Under the pieces are notes generated by a model. The model had not been told where the DNA came from, made no database searches, and worked only from the letters and a program-made list of their open reading frames with translations. A stretch of 64,000 nt of DNA from NCBI GenBank assembly GCA_022448945.1, contig JAKVCV010000017.1, forward strand, positions 1 through 64,000, in the 5' to 3' direction. Shown piece by piece: positions 1-9,033 of the stretch. The stretch comes from Saprospiraceae bacterium (GTDB lineage: Bacteria > Bacteroidota > Bacteroidia > Chitinophagales > Saprospiraceae). Numbering within the stretch: the stretch's first letter is position 1; every line of letters starts with the position of its first letter. A program made the position numbers and the translations under genes.

Positions 1-106
1 GGGGGGGGCTCTGCCTATAATGTACGGAATTTAAGCCAAAAAACGATTTTAAATCAAAAAAAATAGAAAAATCAAAAGGTATATATCACATCAAATGAAT
101 TTTAAA

Positions 107-808
107 TTATCTATCAACAACAAAACGTAAACTAACCATATCCTGATCAGTGACAGCATTAACATAATAAAGTCCAGTACTTAAATCACTAGTGTTGACC
201 AGCAAAACATTCCTCCCTATAAAGTTCTTTTTGCCAACATTCTGAACTTTTTGACCTAATGAGTTAAATATTGAAATTGTTATATCTGTGTTTTCTAAAA
301 GGAAAAACTCAAGGTTAAAACTATTATTTACTGGATTGGGATAAATATTGAACGCTGTAATTGGACTTTGGGTTGAAGAAGTATTTAAAGTCCCAAGATG
401 AGTATGAGTAACCGAGTGCGTCTGAACTGTTCCCGCACTATCAGAAGGCTCAAAAAAGATTGTGGTCGATGTTCCTGTACCAATTGTAGACTGAGGGTCA
501 ACAGTAGTTTTAAACTCAAAAAACCCATTAGCAGGAATCTGATTATCCCCAGTAACAACATGAGGCAACCAACATTGTATATAATCACAAGTGGTAATCG
601 CCCAACCAGATGGATTTGAAGAGCCATCAATCCGTATCCATCTAATATCAAGAGGACTATTTGTTAGATTGGTGAAAACTGTTTTATAATCATGCTTTTG
701 CATTGCAAAAGTAGTATCAGCATCCGTATTCACTGAAATTGAAAAATTCTGAGCATTTAAAACTACTAACGATAAGATCGTATAGAAAACAATAAGAAAG
801 TATTTCAT
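107..808 (-). CDS. Small secreted protein with GW-CD-C domain and T9SS type A sorting domain
   Basis: The protein is 233 residues. I start at the ATG giving MKYFLIVFY, because the upstream extension begins with TTG and would spoil the signal peptide. Residues 1-19 form a signal peptide ending in LNA. Residues about 21-135 form a beta-rich domain with the signature SGWAITTCDYIQCW (Cys74 and Cys79). Residues about 153-233 look like a T9SS C-terminal sorting domain: IYPNPV near its start, then ISIFNSLGQ, then LSTGLYYV. The central domain is closely related to the C-terminal domain of the upstream lipoprotein (911-1702) and more distantly to the 6355-7050 protein. Export by the Sec pathway and then T9SS to the surface is inferred from the sorting domain. 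The function is unknown; disulphide formation between the two Cys is possible but unproven. Confidence 0.85.
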   Translation of the reverse strand: MKYFLIVFYTILSLVVLNAQNFSISVNTDADTTFAMQKHDYKTVFTNLTNSPLDIRWIRIDGSSNPSGWAITTCDYIQCWLPHVVTGDNQIPANGFFEFKTTVDPQSTIGTGTSTTIFFEPSDSAGTVQTHSVTHTHLGTLNTSSTQSPITAFNIYPNPVNNSFNLEFFLLENTDITISIFNSLGQKVQNVGKKNFIGRNVLLVNTSDLSTGLYYVNAVTDQDMVSLRFVVDR

Positions 809-855
809 AATAAATTTGTATTTTGTTAGCAAATCATATATAAATAAGCTATATC

Positions 856-891
856 AAAAAGCCCTTCTCAATAATTCAAGAAGGGCTTTTT
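856..891. terminator. Bidirectional intrinsic terminator
   Basis: A 13-base perfect stem (AAAAAGCCCTTCT with AGAAGGGCTTTTT) encloses a 10-base loop and has T runs on both strands. It lies just after the lipoprotein gene 911-1702, so it most likely ends that leftward transcript. Confidence 0.85.
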
Positions 892-910
892 TTTATAGCT
901 GATTCAGTTA

Positions 911-1702
911 TTAATTATGTGTATGGTATATAGAATGTGACTGAACAGTACCTGCGCTATCAGTCTCTTCATAAAATAGAGTTGTTACAGAACCCGTCCC
1001 AACAATACCTGCTGTATTTACCGTTGTTTTAAATTCAAAAGAACTATTAGGGGGTAAATCATTAACACCTGTAATGGTTGTAGGCACCCAACACGAAATC
1101 ATATCACAAGTTTCCATAAACCAACCCGATGGATTCGCTGGATCATCAATCCTTAACCATGTAAATTGAAGTGTGTCATTTGTCAGATTAGTGAATAGTG
1201 TTTTATAGTCACGTTTAGGAGAACCGGAACTAGAAGTAGAATTAGTATCTGATGTTACCGAAAGTGAGAAATTAGGTGCTGATGGTGTCGATGTGGCTGT
1301 ATAAGAATATGAAACGGTTCCAATTGAGTTATTACTTTCTGTAAAGCTCATTGATGCAGTTCCAGTGCCGTCAAAACCATTTGCTTGTACCATAACCATA
1401 ACGGTTGCACTACCATTTCCTGTAAGATCAAATGTGCCACTTGTTCCATTTTGAACAGCTCCATTTATGCATATAGAATATGTCCATCCAGTTACAGAAC
1501 TTGTTTCTGTAAAACTCCAGGCAACTGAACCGTTTGTTGAAGTGGAATTCGTTAATATTACTGTCATGTTCTTAGTAGCTGTGACAGAACCAGTTTCTGT
1601 GATTGAATTAGTATTTAAGGTAGCTGCAAAAGGTGTTTCTTCAGGCTCACATCCATAAAAAGCAATAGAAACTACAACTAAAATAAAAAGAATTTTTTTC
1701 AT
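911..1702 (-). CDS. Lipoprotein with two GW-type domains
   Basis: The protein is 263 residues with a lipoprotein signal peptide (MKKILFILVVVSIAFYGC, lipidated Cys18). It has no T9SS sorting domain and ends at ...SIYHTHN. The C-terminal half (about 145-263) aligns by eye with the 107-808 protein: KRDYKTLFTNLTN, then SGWFMETCDMISCW, FEFKTTV, and SAGTVQSHSIYHTH. The N-terminal half looks like a diverged copy (VTGWTYSICINGAVQ, then GTGTASMSFTE) that keeps only the first Cys. The same domain is therefore lipid-anchored here and T9SS-sorted next door. The gene is followed by a strong terminator, so it is probably a separate transcription unit. No enzymatic motif is visible and the function is unknown. 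Confidence 0.85.
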   Translation of the reverse strand: MKKILFILVVVSIAFYGCEPEETPFAATLNTNSITETGSVTATKNMTVILTNSTSTNGSVAWSFTETSSVTGWTYSICINGAVQNGTSGTFDLTGNGSATVMVMVQANGFDGTGTASMSFTESNNSIGTVSYSYTATSTPSAPNFSLSVTSDTNSTSSSGSPKRDYKTLFTNLTNDTLQFTWLRIDDPANPSGWFMETCDMISCWVPTTITGVNDLPPNSSFEFKTTVNTAGIVGTGSVTTLFYEETDSAGTVQSHSIYHTHN

Positions 1703-1808
1703 GAAATTTAATTTAAGTCTAAAATAAAAAATTATATAATTTTATTAGTTTTTAGCTTTATAAGATAGAAGTTAACCATACTTCTATCTTATAAGCTACT
1801 ATACTTTT

Positions 1809-3881
1809 CTATTTACTTATTACAAAACGTTTTGAATTCACTTCGGTAGCAGAACTAATATTTAAGAAATAGATACCAGAAGAAAATTTATTTGTATTTA
1901 CTGTAATTATATTTTCGCCCTCAAATTCGCTAGCGGCAACAGTTTCAACAAGCTGGCCCAATGAATTAAATATAGCAATATTTAAATCTTTAGGTTGTAC
2001 AAGAGAAAACTCTATATTCATACTATTAACAACCGGATTGGGCATAATTGATAAAGAACTAACAGCATCAATATCATTAATAGATGAAACAACATCTACG
2101 TTTATATTATCTACATATAAGTTATTTGCAGAAGTACCTTTTGAAAAAGCAAATTTAATCGATACAGAACTATTACCTACATAAGCACTTAAATCAACTT
2201 GTGCATTTTGCCAGTCTGTAGAATCTTGTGGATAGAAAAAATTTCCACTTAATGCCGCAGAAGTAGATAATGTTGATCCTGAACGACTCCATACAGATGT
2301 CCATGTTGATCCACAATCAGTAGATGCAAAAATTTCTAAAGCCCCATCACCAGTACCCGCGGTCTCTTCTGCATGCGAATAGTCAAAAGTTAAATTTGCA
2401 GCTGCCATGGAAGACAAGTTAATATTGTCAAAAATAAAATCACCAGAAGAATTGTCTGGAAAGCTTGTTGATCCGTAACAAGCTCTTATACATTGATCCA
2501 AATCATATGTTGTACCACCATATGCAAGAATACCAAAACGATTTTCTGGTAAATTATCTGGGTTATTTATAATTATACCATCCCAACTCTGAGAATAAGA
2601 CCATGTGCCTGAGGTTATATTAGGAGTCTGAAAGTCCTCCATAATTGTTGTAGCTGTTGGAGCAGATGTTAATGCTGCAATAGAACCAGTTAGACCAGTG
2701 TTATTAGAAGAAATAACATCTGCAGCAGATCCATTAATGGTATTAATACTATAAACAATATCATTAACGCCTCCAGGCAATGCAACAGTAGGAAATGTGA
2801 CAATTGTAGAACTGGACTGTGCAAGATTTAATCCGGTAGCTGATGTTGTTACAGGTGTGCCACCATTAATAGTATATTGTGCCTCTATAGAAGTAATTGC
2901 ATTTACAGTCTCATTTACTGCCGTAAAAGAAGGTGTCCATGAACTCCCATTAGTACAATAATTAGATACACCAAAGTCTCCGCCTGATGTAGATACATCA
3001 TGAGAGCCCGGAGGCATAATATATGTCATTGCAGCATTAGCACCAGTTGTTACAGTTTGTTGCGTTTCTGTTATAAAAACAGAAACAGTCATGTCAGGAA
3101 AACTTGTAGCCACTCCCGTGTAATCTGCAGGAATAGTATAAACTAAAGTATCGGCTTGAAAATAACTAGCAGTTGTAGTATTAATTGTAGATCCCCATTG
3201 ACCAGTGAGCATATGACGTAACATATGCATATGGTTATAATCGCCATTAGGCAAGATAGCCGAAGGGTTATAAGAGGCACCAGTTTGAGGCCCAGGAACA
3301 TTATCTTGAAGCAGAACTACATTTAAAAAATTTGATGTTGTTGCTGAGTTGCCTGTGTAATATACCTCAGTCACTGAAGTTAAATCACCAGAATTTATAT
3401 CTATAGAAGATTGATTTGCAACATTAACCTCAGAGGCTTCAGTTAAAACAATACCCGCAGATGGAGTCCAGTATCCTCTGCTCATTGCAGTACAAGTTGA
3501 GCAATTGCCTTGTCCTGTACCTGAAGGATTTGAAGAAGGTCCCGTATTAGAAAATGGACGTCGATTTATGGTGCCGGCAGGGTATCCTGTAAGATTGGAC
3601 TGGCCTGATATTGCAGTGCCAAAACTAGTTCTAAAATCAGGCTGTCCTGCATTAGGATTTGCATAATTACCAACATGTATATTAATAAGAACGACATCAT
3701 TTGGATTAGCATCATAAAGTTGTTGAGCTTTTAAATGACCATCAGGGCAGAAAGTACATTTTATACCAGTAAATTCTTCAAGAACGACATTTCTATTTTC
3801 AGCAGTCGTACTAACAAAATTTTGGGCATTCATCATCAAGGAGGAAGTAATGCATATTATTGAAAGAAGAAAATATTTCAT
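1809..3881 (-). CDS. Omp28-like secreted protein with CxxC, jelly-roll-like domain and T9SS sorting domain
   Basis: The protein is 690 residues from MKYFLLSIIC; the longer reading adds 31 residues before a clear signal peptide, so I use the internal ATG. Residues 1-19 are the signal peptide. Residues about 30-320 resemble the Omp28-related family: VVLEEFTGIKCTFCPDGH gives a thioredoxin-like CxxC at Cys42/Cys45, and later comes LPNGDYNHMHMLRHML. Residues about 445-610 look like a MAM or choice-of-anchor sandwich domain (DFIFDNINLSS, LTFDYSHAEE, LYVDNINVDV). The last 80 residues are a type A T9SS sorting domain (IMPNPVVNSMNIEF, IAIFNSLGQ, FSSGIYFLNI). It is a clear paralogue of the 4084-5859 protein. 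A surface disulphide or redox role is inference from the CxxC; a binding role is equally possible. Confidence 0.85.
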   Translation of the reverse strand: MKYFLLSIICITSSLMMNAQNFVSTTAENRNVVLEEFTGIKCTFCPDGHLKAQQLYDANPNDVVLINIHVGNYANPNAGQPDFRTSFGTAISGQSNLTGYPAGTINRRPFSNTGPSSNPSGTGQGNCSTCTAMSRGYWTPSAGIVLTEASEVNVANQSSIDINSGDLTSVTEVYYTGNSATTSNFLNVVLLQDNVPGPQTGASYNPSAILPNGDYNHMHMLRHMLTGQWGSTINTTTASYFQADTLVYTIPADYTGVATSFPDMTVSVFITETQQTVTTGANAAMTYIMPPGSHDVSTSGGDFGVSNYCTNGSSWTPSFTAVNETVNAITSIEAQYTINGGTPVTTSATGLNLAQSSSTIVTFPTVALPGGVNDIVYSINTINGSAADVISSNNTGLTGSIAALTSAPTATTIMEDFQTPNITSGTWSYSQSWDGIIINNPDNLPENRFGILAYGGTTYDLDQCIRACYGSTSFPDNSSGDFIFDNINLSSMAAANLTFDYSHAEETAGTGDGALEIFASTDCGSTWTSVWSRSGSTLSTSAALSGNFFYPQDSTDWQNAQVDLSAYVGNSSVSIKFAFSKGTSANNLYVDNINVDVVSSINDIDAVSSLSIMPNPVVNSMNIEFSLVQPKDLNIAIFNSLGQLVETVAASEFEGENIITVNTNKFSSGIYFLNISSATEVNSKRFVISK

Positions 3882-4040
3882 AATAAGTATGTTTATATTT
3901 TGGAATAAATGAAAAATAATTAAGCTTTTTTGATAGAGGGGTTTTAAGATATGGAATTTTTGATAGAAAGCCAATCAAAATGCGTAAAATTCTTATATCA
4001 AAATTTCAAATCCAACAACTGGGCAGTATAGTAAAAAAAT

Positions 4041-4066
4041 AAGGATGGCAGTGTACTGCCATCCTT
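4041..4066 (-). terminator. Intrinsic terminator of the 4084-5859 gene
   Basis: AAGGATGGCAGT and ACTGCCATCCTT form a near-perfect palindrome. On the minus strand it is followed by a run of seven T (positions 4034-4040), just past the stop codon of the 4084-5859 gene. Confidence 0.85.
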
Positions 4067-4083
4067 AAAAGATTATAATATTA

Positions 4084-5859
4084 TTATTTCTCAACCACAA
4101 AACGTTTTGTAGAAGTTCCGATTTGAGATGTGATATTCAAAAAGTAAACACCAGAATTTAATTTTTCAGTATTAACATCAATTACATTAAGACCATTGAA
4201 AGGTCCATTTGCTACATGAGCAACCTTTTGACCTAAGGAATTAAAAATATCAATATTAAGATCATTCATTTCAGCAACAGTAAATTCAAGTGTCAAATTA
4301 TTTTTAACAGGATTTGGCATAATATTAATAGATTCTGCACTTCCTTTAACATCTTCAACAGCAGTTGGAGAATCAAAAACAAACTTCACACCATCTTCAC
4401 TAGTAAACTGTCCGCCAGAAGCAAAAGTAGTCGAACCCGCACTGAAGGAGTAACTTCCATTTCCATATGCACAGCAAATTCCATCACCATAAGTATCATA
4501 AATAATGAACCTGTAGCAATTTCCATCTACTAAAGTAACTGATACAGGAGTAATCGTTTGATTATTTCCATATCCTTGTCCTTGAGCAAGAGTCGCCCCA
4601 GTTGTTTCATTTACTAATTCCCAAGATGTTTCACTACCGTAATTATCTGTTGTTAGATTGATAGTAGCCGTTGTTGTATTAGCTGATAGCATTCCTGCTG
4701 TCGTCGCAGAAAGTCCATTAGTAGCGTTTGAACCTGGATTTGTAGTACCATTCAATTGTGTAACAGATACATTTATTGAATTACTTGCACCATTAGGAGT
4801 CAACCCTGACACAGGTATCATAACCGTTTCGTATTGTCCTGTAGATAAAGCCGAAGCAAAAGTATGCTGATAAGAACCTGGAGTTCCACCGTTTACAACA
4901 TATTCGAAAGTTGCAGTAGTAAGTGTTGTATTACCCATATTGGTAATTTGCATTTCTACATCAGCAGAAGAACCACAAACCGTTCCTAAAGAAGCAATTA
5001 CTGTAGCAGTAGAATTTGAAGCACCCAACGGTGTTGTAGTAGTAAAAATCATATTGGCTTCATTGCCACTCAATACGGCACCTGTAGAGGATGATTCTGT
5101 AACAAAAAGAGCAACCTGCAGATCAGCAAGATTAACAGTAATATTATTATAATTAGTAGGAACAGAATAAGTATATTGATCCGTATGAAGGGATGTAGCA
5201 GAAACCGAACTAATATTATCGCCAGCATTTACTGAAAGATTGTGACGCATCATATGCATGTGATTATAATCCCCATTAGGTAAAATCATAGTAGGATTAA
5301 AAGTTGCTCCACCACTTTGAGGTCCTGGAATATTATTCTGAGTAATAATCGCATGGAATTTATTTGAACTTCCAGGTCCTGCAGCTGTATAATATGCTTC
5401 CACATCAAGTACTAAACCTCGCGTATCTAAATCAATTGTAGCATTACCTCCAACATTTACAACAGAAGACTGACTCAATGTAGTATTAGCATTAGAAGTC
5501 CAACTTCCTCTACTATGCATAACCCCACTACCAAAATCAGTACGATTAACAGCACCAGTAGGATAGCCAGAAACAGAAAATAAACTGCCTACATAATCAC
5601 CCCAAGCAGAACGATAATTAGGTGTTCCAGAAGCATAAGAACCCGTGTGTATATTAAGTAAAACTATTCTGCCAGGATTTGCAGAATATATTTGTTGTGC
5701 TATTTTATGACCGTCTGGGCAATAGCCACAGGTTTTTCCTGTTAATTCTTCCAGAACAACATTTTTATTAGTTGAAGAAGTAGTTACAATAGTTTGAGCA
5801 TTTAAGGTAAAAATACCTGTTGCTACAAATAAAACTGTGAATAAAAAAGTAAATTTCAT
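4084..5859 (-). CDS. Omp28-like secreted protein with CxxC and T9SS sorting domain
   Basis: The protein is 591 residues. The signal peptide is MKFTFLFTVLFVATGIFTLNA. The Omp28-like N-terminal region has a thioredoxin-style motif, ELTGKTCGYCPDGH (Cys44/Cys47), and the shared stretch LPNGDYNHMHMMRHNL. Around residues 400-475 lies a small beta domain with the motif YGDGICCAYGNGSY, which recurs in many Bacteroidota secreted proteins. The C-terminal 80 residues are a type A T9SS sorting domain (INIMPNPVKN, IDIFNSLGQKV, LNSGVYFLNI). It differs from its downstream paralogue at 1809-3881 in having the GDGICC module instead of the MAM-like module. A good promoter lies upstream and a strong terminator downstream, so it is probably transcribed alone. 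The biochemical role is unknown. Confidence 0.87.
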   Translation of the reverse strand: MKFTFLFTVLFVATGIFTLNAQTIVTTSSTNKNVVLEELTGKTCGYCPDGHKIAQQIYSANPGRIVLLNIHTGSYASGTPNYRSAWGDYVGSLFSVSGYPTGAVNRTDFGSGVMHSRGSWTSNANTTLSQSSVVNVGGNATIDLDTRGLVLDVEAYYTAAGPGSSNKFHAIITQNNIPGPQSGGATFNPTMILPNGDYNHMHMMRHNLSVNAGDNISSVSATSLHTDQYTYSVPTNYNNITVNLADLQVALFVTESSSTGAVLSGNEANMIFTTTTPLGASNSTATVIASLGTVCGSSADVEMQITNMGNTTLTTATFEYVVNGGTPGSYQHTFASALSTGQYETVMIPVSGLTPNGASNSINVSVTQLNGTTNPGSNATNGLSATTAGMLSANTTTATINLTTDNYGSETSWELVNETTGATLAQGQGYGNNQTITPVSVTLVDGNCYRFIIYDTYGDGICCAYGNGSYSFSAGSTTFASGGQFTSEDGVKFVFDSPTAVEDVKGSAESINIMPNPVKNNLTLEFTVAEMNDLNIDIFNSLGQKVAHVANGPFNGLNVIDVNTEKLNSGVYFLNITSQIGTSTKRFVVEK

Positions 5860-6354
5860 AAGACTTGATTTTAGTAAATAAACGTAATAGTTTTAATTTT
5901 ATATGGCAATAACAAACGAATATATTAACAAATGAACATAAGTTTGTATATCAAAGTTAACAAAGAAATGGAGAATAACAACAAATTAAATGCTTTTTTT
6001 TAATCCTGTATTATATTATAGAACATCAAAGTTCTGATTTTTAATCAAATATGCCAAGATTGAATACACGCATTGTGTTCTATTCTCTTATAAAGACATT
6101 TTGTTGTTTAGATAAGCATTAGAAGGTTTATACTAGTGTAAATGTACAATTCAAATTAATAGAACAATATAAAATAGTGTAATTTTTAACAAAAAAAGTG
6201 AAAAGTTTGGACTAAATCTTTAAGTTTACACTTGAAATATTTATATTTAGAGATACAGCTATCTTTTTGTAAAGTAACATTTTGTAATTATTTACGTATA
6301 CAAAATGATAGCAGAAACACACAAAATAACAAATCTATCTAGCAAACTATTTTT
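5860..6354. other. Divergent intergenic region
   Basis: This AT-rich stretch separates the leftward 4084-5859 gene and the rightward 6355-7050 gene. The only clear signal is the minus-strand promoter at 5952-5985. I see no RNA gene, repeat or conserved short reading frame. Confidence 0.6.
5952..5985 (-). promoter_or_regulatory. Bacteroidota-type promoter for the 4084-5859 gene
   Basis: On the minus strand TAACTTTG (5952-5959) fits the -7 consensus TAnnTTTG. A TTG (5979-5981), overlapped by a TTTG at 5982-5985, lies 19 bases upstream as a -33 element. It is about 93 bases before the start codon. Confidence 0.55.
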
Positions 6355-7050
6355 ATGTTAAGAAATATACTTATACCTTTATTACTCTTATTGGTGATAT
6401 ATGTACATGCACAAAGCAGTTTTCATGTATCCTCTAACTATACCACTAAACAAGGCCGAATAGACCGAGAAGTAGTGACCTCTGTTGTCTTGCGAAACCT
6501 AACACAGAGGGATGTAGAAATGAAATGGGAAGTGAAAAAATCAAATCTTTCTCAGGGATGGCAGGTCGTAGTTTGCGATCATCAATGTTATACTTCTCAA
6601 GTTAACAGTAAGAATTTTAAATTAAAACCCAACGAAATAATTCATGACTTTAAAGTAGCGTTTCGTCCTAATGGTAAAGAAGGAAGTGGAAACTTGGAAA
6701 TATTAGTATACGATGTCAATGACAAAGACAGGTCAGAAACTATCTTTTTTAATGCCACTGCACAAGGCTCTCAGAACTCGATGATTGGGAATATATCAAA
6801 AGAAAAAATTGCTCCAAAGATTTTTCCAAACCCCGCTATTGAATACATTCAATTAAAAGATGACAATAACACTGTTAAATTAATAGAAATATACAATGTC
6901 GTGGGTAGAAAAATGCAAAAAATAGCTGTCAATAATGTTGGCGAAAAATATGACGTTAGCCAACTAACTAGGGGTATGTACATGGCTAGAATGCTTGATT
7001 CAAAAGGACATATTGTACGTACCCAACGCATCAGCAAAAACAACCCATAA
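6355..7050 (+). CDS. Small secreted protein, diverged GW-CD-C domain, T9SS-like C-terminus
   Basis: The protein is 231 residues with a signal peptide of 19 residues (MLRNILIPLLLLLVIYVHA). The body carries VVLRNLTQRDVEMKWEV, then SQGWQVVVCDHQCY with Cys74 and Cys78, almost the same positions as Cys74/Cys79 in the 107-808 protein. FKVAFRPNGKEGSG corresponds to the FKTTV...GTG region of that family. The last 75 residues resemble a type A T9SS sorting domain (IFPNPAIEYIQL, IEIYNVVGRKM, LTRGMYMARM). I read it as a diverged third member of the local GW-CD-C family on the opposite strand. A strong shared terminator follows. Function unknown. Confidence 0.8.
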   Translation: MLRNILIPLLLLLVIYVHAQSSFHVSSNYTTKQGRIDREVVTSVVLRNLTQRDVEMKWEVKKSNLSQGWQVVVCDHQCYTSQVNSKNFKLKPNEIIHDFKVAFRPNGKEGSGNLEILVYDVNDKDRSETIFFNATAQGSQNSMIGNISKEKIAPKIFPNPAIEYIQLKDDNNTVKLIEIYNVVGRKMQKIAVNNVGEKYDVSQLTRGMYMARMLDSKGHIVRTQRISKNNP

Positions 7051-7080
7051 GACACAAAATAGAACTTAAAAAAAATAACA

Positions 7081-7116
7081 GAAAGGCCTTTTCCAAAAGT
7101 ATGGAAAAGGCCTTTC
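7081..7116. terminator. Bidirectional terminator between convergent genes
   Basis: A 14-base perfect stem (GAAAGGCCTTTTCC with GGAAAAGGCCTTTC) encloses an 8-base loop. It lies between the rightward 6355-7050 and leftward btpA-like genes. The minus-strand transcript reads into a T run at 7067-7074. Confidence 0.85.
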
Positions 7117-7183
7117 ACTTTTCCTGAAAGTTACATAAAAAAAACAATAGCAATTCATTAAAAATAAAAAGCCAAAAATTAAA

Positions 7184-7993
7184 TTAGTTTCTAATTTTAT
7201 TAACTACAGCCATAAATTCTGCAACTTTGTCATAATCCAGATCATTTGCCCAGTGTCCTCCTTTTTTAAAATGTGAACCAACAATTATTCCATCACTAAC
7301 AGCCATAAATTTTGCAACATTATCAATTGTAACTCCAGAGCCAACCAAAACAGGTATATTGCATGCATATCGAATTGCTTCCAGTTCATTTATATCAGAT
7401 TCCTGCGCAGTACTTGTTCCAGTTATTACAAGACCATCGCTAAGAAAATACTGCGCTGCAAGCGCTGTTTCCACAACATCCACATCTACACTTATAGCAT
7501 GAGAACTATGTTTCTTTTTGATATCTGTAAATACTGCAATATTTTCTGAACCTAACATTTTCCTGTATCGCAGCAATTCTGCAGCATTAGAATCTATATA
7601 GCCTTCATCAGCAAGATGGCCAAAAACAAAACCTTCGGCCCTAATAAAATCTAAACCAGTAGCAAGTGCTACTGCCATTGCGGCTTCATTAGCGGCAGCC
7701 AAAATTTGAATCCCACAAGGAAGCTGACTTAACTTTTTTACTTCATTCGCAACCATTGCCATTACTGCGGTAATTTCATGTCCAACATTTTTTTTAGTAT
7801 AAGGCACATCATTCATATTTTCAATTAGCAAGGCATCTACACCTGCTTTCATATATATCTGCACTTCTTTAAGTGCAGTATCTAGAATAAAGTTCACATC
7901 ATGCTTATATTGGGGGGTCCCAGGTAATGCCTTTAAATGAATCATTCCAATTATTGGAGTATTTTTTTTGAAAATAGTCTTAAAATCAGTCAT
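7184..7993 (-). CDS. BtpA/SgcQ family TIM-barrel protein
   Basis: The protein is 269 residues from MTDFKTIFKK; an upstream in-frame Met would add seven residues and is less likely. Recognisable family features are IGMIHLKALPGTPQY near the N-terminus, ALLIENMNDVPY, a central FIRAEGFVFG, TGTSTAQ, and GSGVTIDNVAKFM followed by DGIIVGSHFKKGG, a phosphate-binding type end of a TIM barrel. BtpA is named for a role in photosystem I in cyanobacteria, but related proteins such as SgcQ occur widely in sugar or nucleoside catabolic clusters. The divergent neighbour is pseudouridine-5'-phosphate glycosidase, so a role in salvage of unusual nucleosides or sugar phosphates is a reasonable inference. The exact reaction cannot be read from sequence. 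Confidence 0.85.
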   Translation of the reverse strand: MTDFKTIFKKNTPIIGMIHLKALPGTPQYKHDVNFILDTALKEVQIYMKAGVDALLIENMNDVPYTKKNVGHEITAVMAMVANEVKKLSQLPCGIQILAAANEAAMAVALATGLDFIRAEGFVFGHLADEGYIDSNAAELLRYRKMLGSENIAVFTDIKKKHSSHAISVDVDVVETALAAQYFLSDGLVITGTSTAQESDINELEAIRYACNIPVLVGSGVTIDNVAKFMAVSDGIIVGSHFKKGGHWANDLDYDKVAEFMAVVNKIRN

Positions 7994-8118
7994 CGATATT
8001 AATTTATGATACAAAAAAGGAAATTACATTAATCAAGAATTTAATAGTGTTAAAACTATTCTATTATCTTGCAATTAATTTATTTTTATATGCTAAATTA
8101 TAAACAAAGAACAAACAA

Positions 8119-9033
8119 ATGCAAAGATATATAGATATTCATCCAAAAATTGAGGACGCAATAAAAAACAATAAACCGGTCGTCGCGCTCGAATCAACTA
8201 TTATATCTCATGGAATGCCATTTCCCAAAAATATGGAAACCGCTCTGGAAGTAAAAGATATAGTAGCTTCAAATGGAGCAACCCCAGCGACAATTGCTAT
8301 TATGAATGGGAAAATTAAAATAGGATTAACAAAAGAAGAAATTAAGTATTTGAGTTATGAGGGCAATAAAATAAAAAAAGCCAGTCGGAGAGATATCCCC
8401 TTTTTGATTTCCAAAAAAATACCTGGAGCAACTACAGTTTCCTCAACAATGTTTGCCTCACAAATGGCTGGAATTAAGATTTTTGCTACTGGTGGCATAG
8501 GTGGCGTTCATAGAGACGCCCCAACTTCCTTTGATATTTCTGCAGACTTGCAAGAACTTGCCCGAACAAATGTTGCAGTTGTTTGTGCTGGTATCAAATC
8601 AATTCTTGATCTTAACCTAACGCTAGAATATCTCGAAACACATGGTGTTCCAGTTTTAGGATATAAAACCTCAGAATTACCCGCTTTTTATACTCAAAAA
8701 AGTGGACTACAGGTTGATTACCAATTAGATACTCCTGAAGAAATTGCAGACTTACTATACTCAAAATGGAAAATGAAACTAAATGGAGGCGTTGTAGTTA
8801 CCAACCCAATCCCTAAAAGCAAACAACTCGACCATCAATATATGTCAAAAATCATTGACAAAGCCATTTTTGAAGCAAAACAATTAGAAATAAAGGGAAA
8901 AGAAATTACTCCTTTTTTATTGAAAAAAGTAAAAGACTTGACAAAGGGAAAGAGTCTTATATCTAATATTGAATTGGTTTTCAATAATGCTGCTCTAGCT
9001 GCAAAAATTGCAATTTGTTATTCTAAAAAATAG
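8119..9033 (+). CDS. psuG: Pseudouridine-5'-phosphate glycosidase
   Basis: The protein is 304 residues, the normal length for PsuG. The family catalyses reversible cleavage of pseudouridine 5'-phosphate to uracil and ribose 5-phosphate using a Schiff-base Lys and Mn2+. Visible landmarks are VVALESTIISHGMPFP (the family Glu), NGKIKIGL, the KIPGATTVSSTM segment, ATGGIGGVHRDAPTSFDISADL (metal and phosphate region), GYKTSELPAFY, and VVTNPIP near the C-terminus. No pseudouridine kinase (PsuK) is adjacent; the gene stands divergent to the BtpA-like gene. The start ATG is the only sensible one, with little Shine-Dalgarno sequence, as is common in this phylum. A cytoplasmic role in pseudouridine salvage is confident from the family. 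Confidence 0.95.
   Translation: MQRYIDIHPKIEDAIKNNKPVVALESTIISHGMPFPKNMETALEVKDIVASNGATPATIAIMNGKIKIGLTKEEIKYLSYEGNKIKKASRRDIPFLISKKIPGATTVSSTMFASQMAGIKIFATGGIGGVHRDAPTSFDISADLQELARTNVAVVCAGIKSILDLNLTLEYLETHGVPVLGYKTSELPAFYTQKSGLQVDYQLDTPEEIADLLYSKWKMKLNGGVVVTNPIPKSKQLDHQYMSKIIDKAIFEAKQLEIKGKEITPFLLKKVKDLTKGKSLISNIELVFNNAALAAKIAICYSKK

Noticed and set aside
1-106. Run of eight G at the very start of the window
   Set aside because: It is unusual for AT-rich DNA but, with no sequence to the left, I cannot tell if it is a real tract or an edge effect.
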